Shown: one piece after another, positions 36,381 through 44,468 of the stretch
Layout: every line of letters starts with the position of its first letter
How positions within the stretch are numbered: the stretch's first letter is position 1
DNA from: Crocinitomix sp.
GTDB lineage: Bacteria; Bacteroidota; Bacteroidia; Flavobacteriales_D; Crocinitomicaceae
Direction of reading: 5' to 3'
Assembly: GCA_013138735.1 (NCBI GenBank)
Contig: WTCE01000082.1
Coordinates: forward strand, 18,305 to 82,304
Length of the DNA stretch: 64,000 nucleotides
Program-made: the position numbers and the translations under genes
Notes under the pieces: model-generated
What the model was told of the DNA's origin: nothing
What the model saw: the letters and a program-made list of their open reading frames with translations, nothing else
Database searches by the model: none

Positions 36381-36524
36381 GCGTCTGGTCCGAAATAGAC
36401 GAATTTTTACAAATCTAAGAAATTTTGAGAAATAGTTTTATTTCTTTAGGAGAAGAAAAAGCGAAGCTTTTGAAGACCAAACGTTAGCACCAAAATTAAT
36501 TTTGTTGTATTTCCGATTAGACAC
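36381..36524. repeat. 144-bp MITE-like inverted-repeat element, copy 2
   Basis: Ends GCGTCTGGTCCGAAATA and, inverted, GTGTCTAATCGGAAATA, flanked by TA on both sides. The inner part GAAGACCAAACGTTAGC with the hairpin AAAAGCGAAGCTTTT (36457-36471) matches copy 1 (15466-15613) in reverse orientation. It fills the whole gap between meaB and the next gene. Confidence 0.7.
36410..36417 (-). promoter_or_regulatory. Predicted -7 promoter element (TAGATTTG) inside the repeat element
   Basis: Exact TAnnTTTG on the minus strand, 35 bases before the meaB ATG and inside the inverted-repeat element, so the insertion may supply the meaB promoter. Confidence 0.45.
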
Positions 36525-36532
36525 TAGAAAAT

Positions 36533-37114
36533 TTACGGTCCTTGTACCAAAGTATCCTTGGCCAAGGATGAATAATTGACAATCCATTCTGTTTTCCGAA
36601 TATCTCGCAATAATTTGAATAGATTATCTCCGTAAATATAGTCGGTTAATAGATTTCGAATTCCATATTCCTTGAACAAATATTCCAATTGTTTTTGTGA
36701 AGGTTTATATTTTCCATGTCCCCAACCGTATAAGTCGTACTGCGTGGGATGTTCAAAAAATCTAATTTTCCAAACTTGATCAAATATTGGACAATAATAA
36801 TCCACAATTTTACCATATTCATCTTCTACTAAAAGACAGCTATCCACGTTGTTTTTATAGAATAAATTTTCTTTTTTAATATTAACGGTACCGGGCCAAT
36901 GACCCATAGCGGTGTACATGAAACGTTGTTTTCTTACTATTTCTGCTCCAATGACTTTTCCATCTCGGGTAGAGACAAAGGCGTATGTAACAATCGTGGA
37001 ATTGGCACCAGCGAATAAGCCAATAGCCAAATGCGTTTGCTTTCCAGTTTGGGCAAATGTTGAAGCGTTAAGCAGGCTTAAACCAATGATTAATATGTAT
37101 ACAATTCTTTTAAT
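36533..37114 (-). CDS. Exported protein of unknown function with apparent ATT start
   Basis: A 193-codon reading frame. Starting at the ATT at 37114 it gives a textbook signal peptide (x-KRIVYILIIGLSLLNASTFA, then QTGKQTH), but no ATG, GTG or TTG precedes that signal peptide: the frame is closed by a stop 18 bases upstream. The nearest standard start is an internal TTG at 37030, which would remove the signal peptide. A near-consensus promoter (TTTG at 37162-37165, TAGATTTA at 37134-37141) puts the transcript start just before 37114. The mature protein contains HWPGTVNIKKENLFY and YDLYGWGHGKYKPSQ; no family recognised. Confidence 0.6.
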   Translation of the reverse strand: MKRIVYILIIGLSLLNASTFAQTGKQTHLAIGLFAGANSTIVTYAFVSTRDGKVIGAEIVRKQRFMYTAMGHWPGTVNIKKENLFYKNNVDSCLLVEDEYGKIVDYYCPIFDQVWKIRFFEHPTQYDLYGWGHGKYKPSQKQLEYLFKEYGIRNLLTDYIYGDNLFKLLRDIRKTEWIVNYSSLAKDTLVQGP

Positions 37115-37133
37115 AGTGTTCTTTAAGGGGTAT

Positions 37134-37165
37134 TAAATCTACGCAATTCATAATGAGTTTGCAAA
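37134..37165 (-). promoter_or_regulatory. Predicted promoter for the 36533-37114 gene
   Basis: TTTG, a 20-base spacer and TAGATTTA on the minus strand. The last base differs from TAnnTTTG. Confidence 0.45.
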
Positions 37166-37385
37166 TATCCAAACGCCATGCCGTTATTTCCAGCCATTTG
37201 GATTTAAAAACAATTAGGTTTAAATAATGAGCTATTAGCTGAAAAAATGACGGGTTGCAGCAAGAAAAACAGGTCTCTTGTCGTTACTTGGCACTACAAT
37301 TCATCCACTTCCCGTCATTCTGTCAGTAAAATAGCATTGGCATATCTATTGACATAGAAAAAGAAACTTAAAATAAGATTATACA

Positions 37386-39284
37386 ATGGCAACTAAAGGA
37401 ACGGTAAACGTACAGACGGAGAATATTTTTCCACTCATCAAAAAGTTCTTATACAGTGATCACGAAATATTTTTACGCGAATTAGTATCCAATGCAATTG
37501 ATGCTACAAGCAAATTAAAAGTATTAAGTGCCGCTGGTGAAGTGAAAGGAGACTTAGGAGACCTTAAGGTAGAAGTGATTTTAGATAAAGAAGCTGGAAC
37601 ACTTACAATTAAGGATCGTGGATTAGGAATGACGGAGGAAGAGATTGAAAAATACATCAATCAAATTGCTTTTTCAGGGGCAGAAGAGTTCGTGAAAAAA
37701 TATGAAGGTAAAGAAGGCGCTGAGCAAATCATTGGACATTTTGGACTAGGATTCTATTCGTCTTTTATGGTTTCAAGCAGGGTACAAATTAAAACATTGT
37801 CATTTCAAGAAGGTGCTCAAGCAGCGCAATGGGAAAGTGATGGAACGCCTGAGTATGAGATTACTGATATTGATAAAGCCGATAGAGGTACTGAAATTGT
37901 ATTGCATATTGCCGAAGATTCAGTAGAATTTTTAGAAAAAGAGCGTATTAGCGGTATTTTAAATAAATATTGCAAATTCTTACCTGTTGAAATCAAATTT
38001 GGTACAAAAACTATCAAAAAAGATGATCCATCTGGAGAGAAGGATGAAAATGATGAGGTGAAGAAAGTGGACGTTGAGGTAGATTATATCGTCAATAATC
38101 CAAACCCATTATGGGTAAAAGCACCGGCTGATATAAGTGACGAGGAGTACAAGCTGTTTTACAGAGAATTATATCCTGCATCATTTGAAGATCCATTATT
38201 TCATATCCATTTGAATGTTGACTATCCTTTTAATTTAACGGGAATACTTTATTTCCCTAAATTGAAGGAAACAATGGAAGTACAAAAGAATAAAATTCAG
38301 TTGTACTCCAATCAAGTATTTATTACAGATTCTGTTGAGGAAATTGTACCTGAGTTTTTGACTTTATTACATGGTGTAATTGATTCACCAGACATTCCTT
38401 TAAATGTTTCTCGTTCATACTTACAGGCAGATGGAAATGTGAAAAAAATTGCTTCACATATCACGAAAAAAGTAGCCGATAAATTAAACGGTATGTTTAA
38501 GAATGACCGCGCTGATTTTGAGGATAAGTGGGACAGCTTAAAAGTATTTGTTGAATACGGAATGTTGACGGATGATAAATTCTATGCAAAAGCAGAAAAA
38601 TTCACTTTAGTAAAAAATACAAAAGGAGAATATGCAACACTAGAAGAGTATCAAGAAAAAATCAAACCAATTCAAACTGATAAAGATGGTAAACTGATTG
38701 TGCTTTATGCGAACAATAAAGATGCACATCACCAATTTATTACAGCAGCTGAAGATAGAGGATATGATGTGTTATTGATGGATAGTCCATTAACACCACA
38801 TTACATTTCGCAATTGGAGAGCAAATTAGAAAATGTAAGTTTTGCACGAGTAGATGCAGATACGTTGGATAACTTGATCAAACATGATGTTGAGGTTCCT
38901 TCAAAATTATCTGATGAGGAAATAGAAAAGTTAAAGCCAATTTTTGAAGGAGTAGTGAGTAAAGAAAAATTCACTGTGCAATTTGAAAATATGAGTGAAA
39001 CTGATGCACCAATAGTGATTACTCAACCTGAGTTTATGCGTAGAATGCAAGAACAACAGAAAATGGGTGGGGGCGGAATGAACATGTTTGGTTCATTTCC
39101 AGAAATGTACAACTTAACAGTGAACACTAATCACCCTACAGTTGGTTCTATTTTGAAAAAACAAAAAGACAACAAACAAAAAGTTGCGAAACAATTAACC
39201 GATTTAGCAATGCTTTCACAAGGCATGTTAACTGGGGCAGATTTAACAACTTTTATCAATAGAAGCGTAGAACTGATTAAGTAA
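37386..39284 (+). CDS. htpG: Molecular chaperone HtpG (Hsp90)
   Basis: A 632-residue ATP-dependent chaperone. The N-terminal GHKL ATPase domain has FLRELVSNAIDA, DRGLGMTEEE and GHFGLGFYSSFMV. The middle domain has NPLWVKAP and the client/ATP-sensing VSRSYLQAD. The C-terminal dimerisation domain ends VTNTNHPTVGSILKKQ-like residues and INRSVELIK. Length is normal for the family. A terminator follows 27 bases after the stop. Decayed copies of this gene's last ~100 bases are found in the two spacers of the downstream gene triplet. Confidence 0.97.
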   Translation: MATKGTVNVQTENIFPLIKKFLYSDHEIFLRELVSNAIDATSKLKVLSAAGEVKGDLGDLKVEVILDKEAGTLTIKDRGLGMTEEEIEKYINQIAFSGAEEFVKKYEGKEGAEQIIGHFGLGFYSSFMVSSRVQIKTLSFQEGAQAAQWESDGTPEYEITDIDKADRGTEIVLHIAEDSVEFLEKERISGILNKYCKFLPVEIKFGTKTIKKDDPSGEKDENDEVKKVDVEVDYIVNNPNPLWVKAPADISDEEYKLFYRELYPASFEDPLFHIHLNVDYPFNLTGILYFPKLKETMEVQKNKIQLYSNQVFITDSVEEIVPEFLTLLHGVIDSPDIPLNVSRSYLQADGNVKKIASHITKKVADKLNGMFKNDRADFEDKWDSLKVFVEYGMLTDDKFYAKAEKFTLVKNTKGEYATLEEYQEKIKPIQTDKDGKLIVLYANNKDAHHQFITAAEDRGYDVLLMDSPLTPHYISQLESKLENVSFARVDADTLDNLIKHDVEVPSKLSDEEIEKLKPIFEGVVSKEKFTVQFENMSETDAPIVITQPEFMRRMQEQQKMGGGGMNMFGSFPEMYNLTVNTNHPTVGSILKKQKDNKQKVAKQLTDLAMLSQGMLTGADLTTFINRSVELIK

Positions 39285-39310
39285 ATCTCCAGGTCATTTA
39301 AATTGAATTA

Positions 39311-39339
39311 AAAGGTCGCTTTATAGCGGCCTTTTTTTT
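39311..39339 (+). terminator. Rho-independent terminator of htpG
   Basis: Stem GGTCGCT / AGCGGCC (one G-U pair) with a TTAT loop and a run of eight Ts. Confidence 0.85.
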
Positions 39340-39461
39340 GTACAATATTTTTTATTAAACTTTACCTTCATTGGATTGCAGGGTTTTTGCAAACTGATGA
39401 AAGTCATGTTTTGAAACGGTTTTGTGTAAATTTCGTCACATAACTTAATCTATTTAATCTG

Positions 39462-39469
39462 TAGATTTG
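39462..39469 (+). promoter_or_regulatory. Predicted -7 element, glycine-rich gene 1 (TAGATTTG)
   Basis: Exact TAnnTTTG, 25 bases before the ATG at 39494. The surrounding sequence is conserved in all three paralogues (41181-41188 and 42998-43005). It rules out the longer reading starting at 39467. Confidence 0.6.
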
Positions 39470-39493
39470 GTAGTATACATTAAAACCTACATT

Positions 39494-40846
39494 ATGATGA
39501 AAAAACTAAACTTAAAACAAGTACTCTTAGCGGGGTTTACTTTATGTGCTCCATTGGTTTGGGGACAAACAGAAGTGTTTGATTACACAGGATCAATAGA
39601 GACATATACTGTTCCTGCAGACGTGAATCAAATTCAAATTACAACCAAAGGCGCAAGCGGTGGTGAAGGAGATAATATTGCAAGCGGTGTGCCTGGACAT
39701 GGTGCAAGTATACAAGGGAATTTTATAGTTGAACCAGGACAGGTACTCAAGATTTTGGTTGGAGAAGAAGGAGAAGGTGGAGCATTTATTGCCGGTGGGG
39801 GTGGCGGAAGCTTTGTATGGGATCAATCAACAGATGAACTTTTATCTGCAGCAGGTGGCGGCGGCGGCGGCGGTCAAGACGACATGATTGATACCTATAT
39901 AGATGGGGTGGATGCCTCAATTGACGAAAATGGTACGGATGGCGCAGGATTTGATACTGGTGGTGGAGTAGATGGAGACGGTGGAGTAACGCCGGGTGTT
40001 TCTAATTATGCTTCAGGCGGAGCTGGTTGGTTTTCAAATGGAGCGAATGGTACAACTTATGGTTGTGACAATAATTCTACTGGTGGAGAAACACCCTTGT
40101 CAGGCGGAGATGGTGGAAATGGTGGTGGAGATGACCTCGCTGCAGCTGACGGCGGATTTGGCGGCGGCGGCGGCGGAAACGGACGTTGTGGAGCAGTTGG
40201 CGGCGGCGGCGGCGGTGGCTACAGCGGCGGTGGTGCTGGAGGTGAAATACTTGCATCAAATTTTAACGGCGGCGGTGGCGGCGGATCATTTAACGGAGGT
40301 GCTTTTCCAGTAGAACTGGTATTAGGAACCACAGGCAATGGTCAAATTATTATCTCTGTTTTATGTTATGTAATTAATTTGGATGCTGACGTAGTTGATG
40401 AGTTATCAGGAAGTGATGGAGCGATAAACTTAACTGTAACAGGTGGAACTTCTCCTTATGTTTTTGATTGGGATACTGACGGAACAGGAGATTTTGATGA
40501 TGATGAGGATTTGGTTGCTTTAACTGGCGGAACTTATGCAGTAGTTGTGCAAGATGACGCTGGTTGTACTGAATCTCTAGATGTAGTAGTAGGAAGTAGT
40601 GTTAACGTTAATGAACTAGAAAAATTGGCGCTTAATATCTATCCTAATCCAACAACAGATTTATTAACAATTGAATTTGAAGGAAGTTATACATACGAAT
40701 TAATTAATGTCAATGGGGATATTCTATTCACAGGAACAGCTAAGGATAAGCATACACTTTCTTTGGAAGACCAAGCAAGTGGCGTTTACTTCATAAAAGT
40801 AACATCCAACAACATTACCAAAGTAAATAAGGTAGTAAAAGAATAG
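39494..40846 (+). CDS. Secreted ALK/LTK-type glycine-rich / SprB-repeat protein with T9SS tail, copy 1
   Basis: 450 residues from the ATG at 39494. Layout: signal peptide (MMKKLNLKQVLLAGFTLCAPLVWG); residues ~25-290 resemble the glycine-rich extracellular domain of ALK/LTK receptors, with a TEVFDYTGSIETYTVP strand, long runs of Gly and GGGGGGGYSGGGAGG; residues ~292-370 form an SprB repeat (GSDGAINLTVTGGTSPYVFDW ... GGTYAVVVQDDAGCTESL, split here); the last ~75 residues form a type A sorting domain (NIYPNPTTDLLTIEF, SGVYFIKV). The Gly runs are coded by GGC/GGT repeats. Predicted to be exported by T9SS and held at or released from the cell surface. First of three tandem copies with identical length. 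Confidence 0.85.
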   Translation: MMKKLNLKQVLLAGFTLCAPLVWGQTEVFDYTGSIETYTVPADVNQIQITTKGASGGEGDNIASGVPGHGASIQGNFIVEPGQVLKILVGEEGEGGAFIAGGGGGSFVWDQSTDELLSAAGGGGGGGQDDMIDTYIDGVDASIDENGTDGAGFDTGGGVDGDGGVTPGVSNYASGGAGWFSNGANGTTYGCDNNSTGGETPLSGGDGGNGGGDDLAAADGGFGGGGGGNGRCGAVGGGGGGGYSGGGAGGEILASNFNGGGGGGSFNGGAFPVELVLGTTGNGQIIISVLCYVINLDADVVDELSGSDGAINLTVTGGTSPYVFDWDTDGTGDFDDDEDLVALTGGTYAVVVQDDAGCTESLDVVVGSSVNVNELEKLALNIYPNPTTDLLTIEFEGSYTYELINVNGDILFTGTAKDKHTLSLEDQASGVYFIKVTSNNITKVNKVVKE

Positions 40847-40866
40847 TTCAAGCTGAAAATATAGTT

Positions 40867-40903
40867 AAAGGGTTCTGGCAATAAATGTCAGAACCCTTTT
40901 TTA
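40867..40903 (+). terminator. Terminator of glycine-rich gene 1
   Basis: GGGTTCTG / CAGAACCC stem, AATAAAT-type loop and a T run. The same terminator, slightly changed, follows copies 2 and 3. Confidence 0.85.
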
Positions 40904-40978
40904 TTTCTCCTCTTATCTGTTATAGGAAAGCGTGTATTGACATTAAAAAAAACAGATCCAACTCCAGATATTAGGCGG

Positions 40979-41045
40979 GAATCTAGGGTTGATTAACTAA
41001 GGTTTTTAAACGATTTAAATTTAAGAGAAAGGTTCCCTTTTGAAA
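40979..41045 (+). pseudogene. Decayed htpG 3' end (spacer 1-2)
   Basis: AGGGTTGATTAAC, GTTTTTAAACGATTTAAATTT and AGAAAGGT match the clearer relic at 42796-42848, which in turn aligns with the htpG end and its terminator. Alone it would not be recognisable. Confidence 0.55.
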
Positions 41046-41180
41046 CGATTAACCCCTGTAATTCAAACCTCTTAAAGGCCTGCTGTTGTTGGTTTGCGAC
41101 AGGAATGAAAGCTGACGAAAATCATGCATTTATAGGGCTGGTAGGTGATTTTTGTTAGTAAATTAAACCTATCTAATCCG

Positions 41181-41188
41181 TAAATTTG
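41181..41188 (+). promoter_or_regulatory. Predicted -7 element, glycine-rich gene 2 (TAAATTTG)
   Basis: Exact TAnnTTTG at the same distance (25 bases) from the ATG as in copies 1 and 3. Confidence 0.6.
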
Positions 41189-41212
41189 ATAGTATATATT
41201 AAAAACTATATT

Positions 41213-42565
41213 ATGATGACAAAACTAAACTTAAAACAAGTACTCTTAGCGGGGTTTACTTTATGTGCTCCATTGGTTTGGGGACAAACAGAAGTGTTTG
41301 ATTACACAGGATCAATAGAGACATATACTGTTCCTGCAGATGTGAATCAAATTCAAATTACAACCAAAGGCGCAAGTGGTGGTCAAGGAGATAATATTGC
41401 AAGTGGTGAGGGTGGAAATGGCGCAAGTATACAAGGGAATTTTATCGTTGAACCAGGACAAGTGCTCAAGATTTTGGTTGGAGAAGAAGGAGAAGGTGGT
41501 GAATTTATTGCCGGTGGTGGTGGTGGATCATTTGTTTGGGATCAGTCAACAGATGAACTTTTATCTGCAGCAGGTGGCGGCGGTGGCGGTGGCGAAGATG
41601 TCACGGTTGATACATATATAGATGGAATAGACGCCTCACTTGACGAAAGTGGTACTCATGGAGCAGGATTTGATACTGGTGCTGGAACAGATGGAGACGG
41701 TGGAGTTGTTCCAGTTGTTGCTGACTATGCCTCAGGCGGAGCCGGTTGGTTTTCAAATGGAGCAAATGGTACAACTTATGGGTGTGACAATAATTCTACT
41801 GGCGGAGAAACGCCCTTATCAGGTGGAGCAGGCGGAAATGGTGGAGGATCAGACGACGCTAGAGCTGATGGAGGCTTCGGCGGCGGCGGCGGCGGAAACG
41901 GACGTTGTGGAGCAGTTGGCGGCGGCGGCGGCGGTGGCTACAGCGGCGGTGGTGCTGGTGGTGAAATACTTACCTCAGACTTTAATGGCGGCGGCGGCGG
42001 CGGATCATTTAATGGAGGTACATTTCCAGTAGAACTGGTATTAGGAACTACAGGCAATGGTCAAATTATTATCTCTGTTTTATGTTATGTAATTAATTTG
42101 GATGCTGACGTAGTTGATGAGTTGTCAGGAAGTGATGGAGCCATAAACTTAACAGTAACAGGCGGAACTGCTCCTTTTTTGTATGATTGGGATACTGACG
42201 GAACAGGAGATTTTGATGATGATGAGGATTTGGTTGCTTTAACTGGCGGAACTTATGCAGTAGTTGTGCAAGATGACGCTGGTTGTACTGAATCTTTAGA
42301 TGTAGTAGTAGGAAGTAGTGTTAACGTTAATGAACTAGAAAAATTGGCGCTTAATATCTATCCTAATCCAACAACAGATCTATTAACAATTGAATTTGAC
42401 GGAAGTTATAATTACGAGCTAGTTACCGTGAATGGAGATATTCTATTCACAGGAACAGCTAAGAATAAGCAGACGCTTTCTTTAGAAGACCAAGCAAGTG
42501 GCGTTTACTTCTTAAAAGTAACATCTAACAATATTACCGAAGTTATTAAGGTAGTTAAAGAATAG
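41213..42565 (+). CDS. Secreted ALK/LTK-type glycine-rich / SprB-repeat protein with T9SS tail, copy 2
   Basis: 450 residues, same layout and exactly the same length as copy 1. The signal peptide, the start of the Gly-rich domain and the SprB repeat are nearly identical to copy 1 (for example DNNSTGGETPLSGG and INLDADVVDELSGSDG). From about residue 387 the sequence switches to match copy 3 instead (SYNYELVTVNGDIL, NKQTLSLEDQASGVYFLKV). This makes it a mosaic of its neighbours, expected from gene conversion or unequal crossing-over. Variation among copies concentrates in the loops between the Gly blocks (residues ~130-175). Confidence 0.85.
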   Translation: MMTKLNLKQVLLAGFTLCAPLVWGQTEVFDYTGSIETYTVPADVNQIQITTKGASGGQGDNIASGEGGNGASIQGNFIVEPGQVLKILVGEEGEGGEFIAGGGGGSFVWDQSTDELLSAAGGGGGGGEDVTVDTYIDGIDASLDESGTHGAGFDTGAGTDGDGGVVPVVADYASGGAGWFSNGANGTTYGCDNNSTGGETPLSGGAGGNGGGSDDARADGGFGGGGGGNGRCGAVGGGGGGGYSGGGAGGEILTSDFNGGGGGGSFNGGTFPVELVLGTTGNGQIIISVLCYVINLDADVVDELSGSDGAINLTVTGGTAPFLYDWDTDGTGDFDDDEDLVALTGGTYAVVVQDDAGCTESLDVVVGSSVNVNELEKLALNIYPNPTTDLLTIEFDGSYNYELVTVNGDILFTGTAKNKQTLSLEDQASGVYFLKVTSNNITEVIKVVKE

Positions 42566-42585
42566 TTCAAGCTGAAAATATAGTT

Positions 42586-42623
42586 AAAGGGTTCTGACGA
42601 TAAATGTCAGGACCCTTTTTTTT
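42586..42623 (+). terminator. Terminator of glycine-rich gene 2
   Basis: GGGTTCTGAC / GTCAGGACCC stem (one G-U pair) and eight or more Ts. The stem sequence matches copy 3. Confidence 0.85.
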
Positions 42624-42710
42624 GTCATCCTAACTTGTTAGCAGAAGCGTGTATTGGAGCTTGTCATGCTACGGCAATATAAATCTGATATGAGTTTAAA
42701 TGGCGTTTTT

Positions 42711-42875
42711 TAAAAGTGGCGAAGCAATTAATGAATTTAGTAATGTTTTCACAGGGCAAGTTAAAAGGAACAGAGTCAGCAAATTTATAAATAGAAGTGT
42801 AGGGTTGATTAACTTGGGTTTTTAAACGATTTAAATTTGATAGAAAGGTCGCTTCGAAGGCAATCATTTTTTTAG
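42711..42875 (+). pseudogene. htpG 3'-end relic (spacer 2-3)
   Basis: Aligns with htpG 39180-39335: AAGCAATTAATGAATTTAGTAATG against AACAATTAACCGATTTAGCAATG (both shortened), then TTTTCACAGGGCAAGTTAA against CTTTCACAAGGCATGTTAA, TAAATAGAAGTGTAGGGTTG against TCAATAGAAGCGTAGAACTG, then AAAGGTCGCTT of the terminator. The sequence is out of frame and cannot be expressed as HtpG. Confidence 0.85.
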
Positions 42876-42997
42876 GTTTTACACTTTTCCAAGCATGGCT
42901 ACTGTTGACTTATGATAGTTGTTTTGGGCTGACAAAAGTCATACAATTGTAGCTGTGTTATGTGACTTTTGTTACTAAATCAAATCTAGGTAATCTG

Positions 42998-43005
42998 TAG
43001 ATTTG
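42998..43005 (+). promoter_or_regulatory. Predicted -7 element, glycine-rich gene 3 (TAGATTTG)
   Basis: Exact TAnnTTTG, 25 bases before the ATG at 43030. Confidence 0.6.
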
Positions 43006-43029
43006 GTAGTATATATTAAAACCTACATT

Positions 43030-44382
43030 ATGATGAAAAAACTAAACTTAAAACAAGTACTCTTAGCGGGGTTTACTTTATGTACTCCATTGGTTTGGGG
43101 ACAAACAGAAGTGTTTGATTACACAGGGTCATTGCAGACTTTCACAGTTCCTGCAGATGTGAATCAAATTCAGATTACGACAAAAGGCGCTAGTGGCGGC
43201 GAAGGAGGTAATGCATCAAGCGGTTTAGCTGGATTTGGAGCAAGTGTTCAAGGGAATTATATCGTTGAACCTGGTCAAGTATTAAATATTTTGGTTGGAG
43301 AACAAGGAGAAGGAGCTCAGTATGTCGGAGGCGGCGGCGGCGGAACATTCGTTTGGGATTCTTCAACGGATGAGCTTTTATCTGCGGCAGGCGGCGGCGG
43401 CGGCGGCGGATCCACTGATGGGTCTGACACTTATGTAGATGGAATTGATGCGTCTTTAGTAGAGGATGGTAACCATGGGGCAGGATTTGAAACTGGTGCT
43501 GGTACCGACGGATCGGGTGGAGTTACTCCAACGGTTGATTACTGGGCATCAGGCGGAGCTGGATGGCTTTCAAATGGAGCAAATGGTTCCGTTCATGGTT
43601 GTGACAATAATTCAACTGGTGGTGAAACACCTTTGTCAGGCGGATCAGGCGGACAAGGTGGTGGATCAGCAGCATCTGCTGCTGATGGAGGCTACGGTGG
43701 TGGCGGTGGCGGAAACGCACGTTGTGGAGCAGTTGGCGGCGGCGGCGGCGGCGGCTACAGTGGTGGCGGTGCTGGTGGTGAAATAATCATTGGAGATTTT
43801 AATGGCGGCGGTGGCGGCGGATCATTCAATGGTGGTACGTTTCCAGTAGAACTGGTATTAGGAACGACAGGGAATGGTCAAGCAGTTATTTCTGTTATTT
43901 GTTATGTAATGGAGTTAGATGCTGATGTAGTTGATGAGTTAGCAGGTGCTGATGGAGCCATAAACCTAACTGTAACAGGTGGTACTTCTCCTTATCTATT
44001 TGATTGGGATACTGATGGAACTGGAGATTTTGATGATGACGAGGATTTGGTAGCCTTAACAGGAGGTACTTATGCGGTAGTTGTTCAAGATGATATCGGT
44101 TGTACTGAATCTCTAGATGTAGTAGTAGGTAGTAGCGTAAGTGTTGATCAGTTAGAAAAGTTGGCGCTTAGTATCTACCCTAATCCAACAACAGATCTAT
44201 TAACAATTGAATTTGAAGGAAGTTATAATTACGAGCTAGTTACAGTAAATGGAGACATTCTATTCACGGGAACAGCTAAGAATAAGCAGACACTTTCTTT
44301 AGAAGATCAAGCAAGTGGTGTTTACTTCTTAAAAGTAACATCCAATAACATTACCGAGGTTATTAAGGTAGTAAAAGAATAA
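43030..44382 (+). CDS. Secreted ALK/LTK-type glycine-rich / SprB-repeat protein with T9SS tail, copy 3
   Basis: 450 residues with the same layout as copies 1 and 2: signal peptide, ALK/LTK-like Gly-rich domain, SprB repeat (GADGAINLTVTGGTSPYLFDW, split at the middle), type A sorting domain (SIYPNPTTDLLTIEF). It is the most different copy in the Gly-rich domain (SLQTFTVPAD, ASSGLAGFGASVQGNYIV), while its last 65 residues are almost the same as in copy 2. The ring of conserved Cys (YGCDNNS or HGCDNNS; NxRCGAVGG) is kept in all three, suggesting a shared disulfide. Confidence 0.85.
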   Translation: MMKKLNLKQVLLAGFTLCTPLVWGQTEVFDYTGSLQTFTVPADVNQIQITTKGASGGEGGNASSGLAGFGASVQGNYIVEPGQVLNILVGEQGEGAQYVGGGGGGTFVWDSSTDELLSAAGGGGGGGSTDGSDTYVDGIDASLVEDGNHGAGFETGAGTDGSGGVTPTVDYWASGGAGWLSNGANGSVHGCDNNSTGGETPLSGGSGGQGGGSAASAADGGYGGGGGGNARCGAVGGGGGGGYSGGGAGGEIIIGDFNGGGGGGSFNGGTFPVELVLGTTGNGQAVISVICYVMELDADVVDELAGADGAINLTVTGGTSPYLFDWDTDGTGDFDDDEDLVALTGGTYAVVVQDDIGCTESLDVVVGSSVSVDQLEKLALSIYPNPTTDLLTIEFEGSYNYELVTVNGDILFTGTAKNKQTLSLEDQASGVYFLKVTSNNITEVIKVVKE

Positions 44383-44403
44383 TTTCGATCTAAAAATATA
44401 ATT

Positions 44404-44439
44404 AAAGGGTTCTGACGATAAATGTCAGGACCCTTTTTT
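44404..44439 (+). terminator. Terminator of glycine-rich gene 3
   Basis: GGGTTCTGAC / GTCAGGACCC stem with a T run; same as copy 2. Confidence 0.85.
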
Positions 44440-44468
44440 AATACTAGAGAATTAGTTGAAATTCTATT

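Larger units (their letters stand above)
40847..41212. other. Spacer between glycine-rich genes 1 and 2
   Basis: 366 bases: terminator, then a heavily decayed htpG 3'-end relic, then a conserved promoter region with TAAATTTG at 41181-41188. No gene. Confidence 0.6.
42566..43029. other. Spacer between glycine-rich genes 2 and 3
   Basis: 464 bases: terminator, htpG 3'-end relic with remains of the htpG terminator, and a promoter region with TAGATTTG at 42998-43005. No intact gene. Confidence 0.7.

Noticed and set aside
39996..40313. Long open frames in the other frames of the glycine-rich genes (also 41640-42032 and 43466-43786)
   Set aside because: They come from GGC/GGT repeats read as Ala or Val codons in shifted frames. 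They have no start signal of their own and lie entirely inside the real genes.
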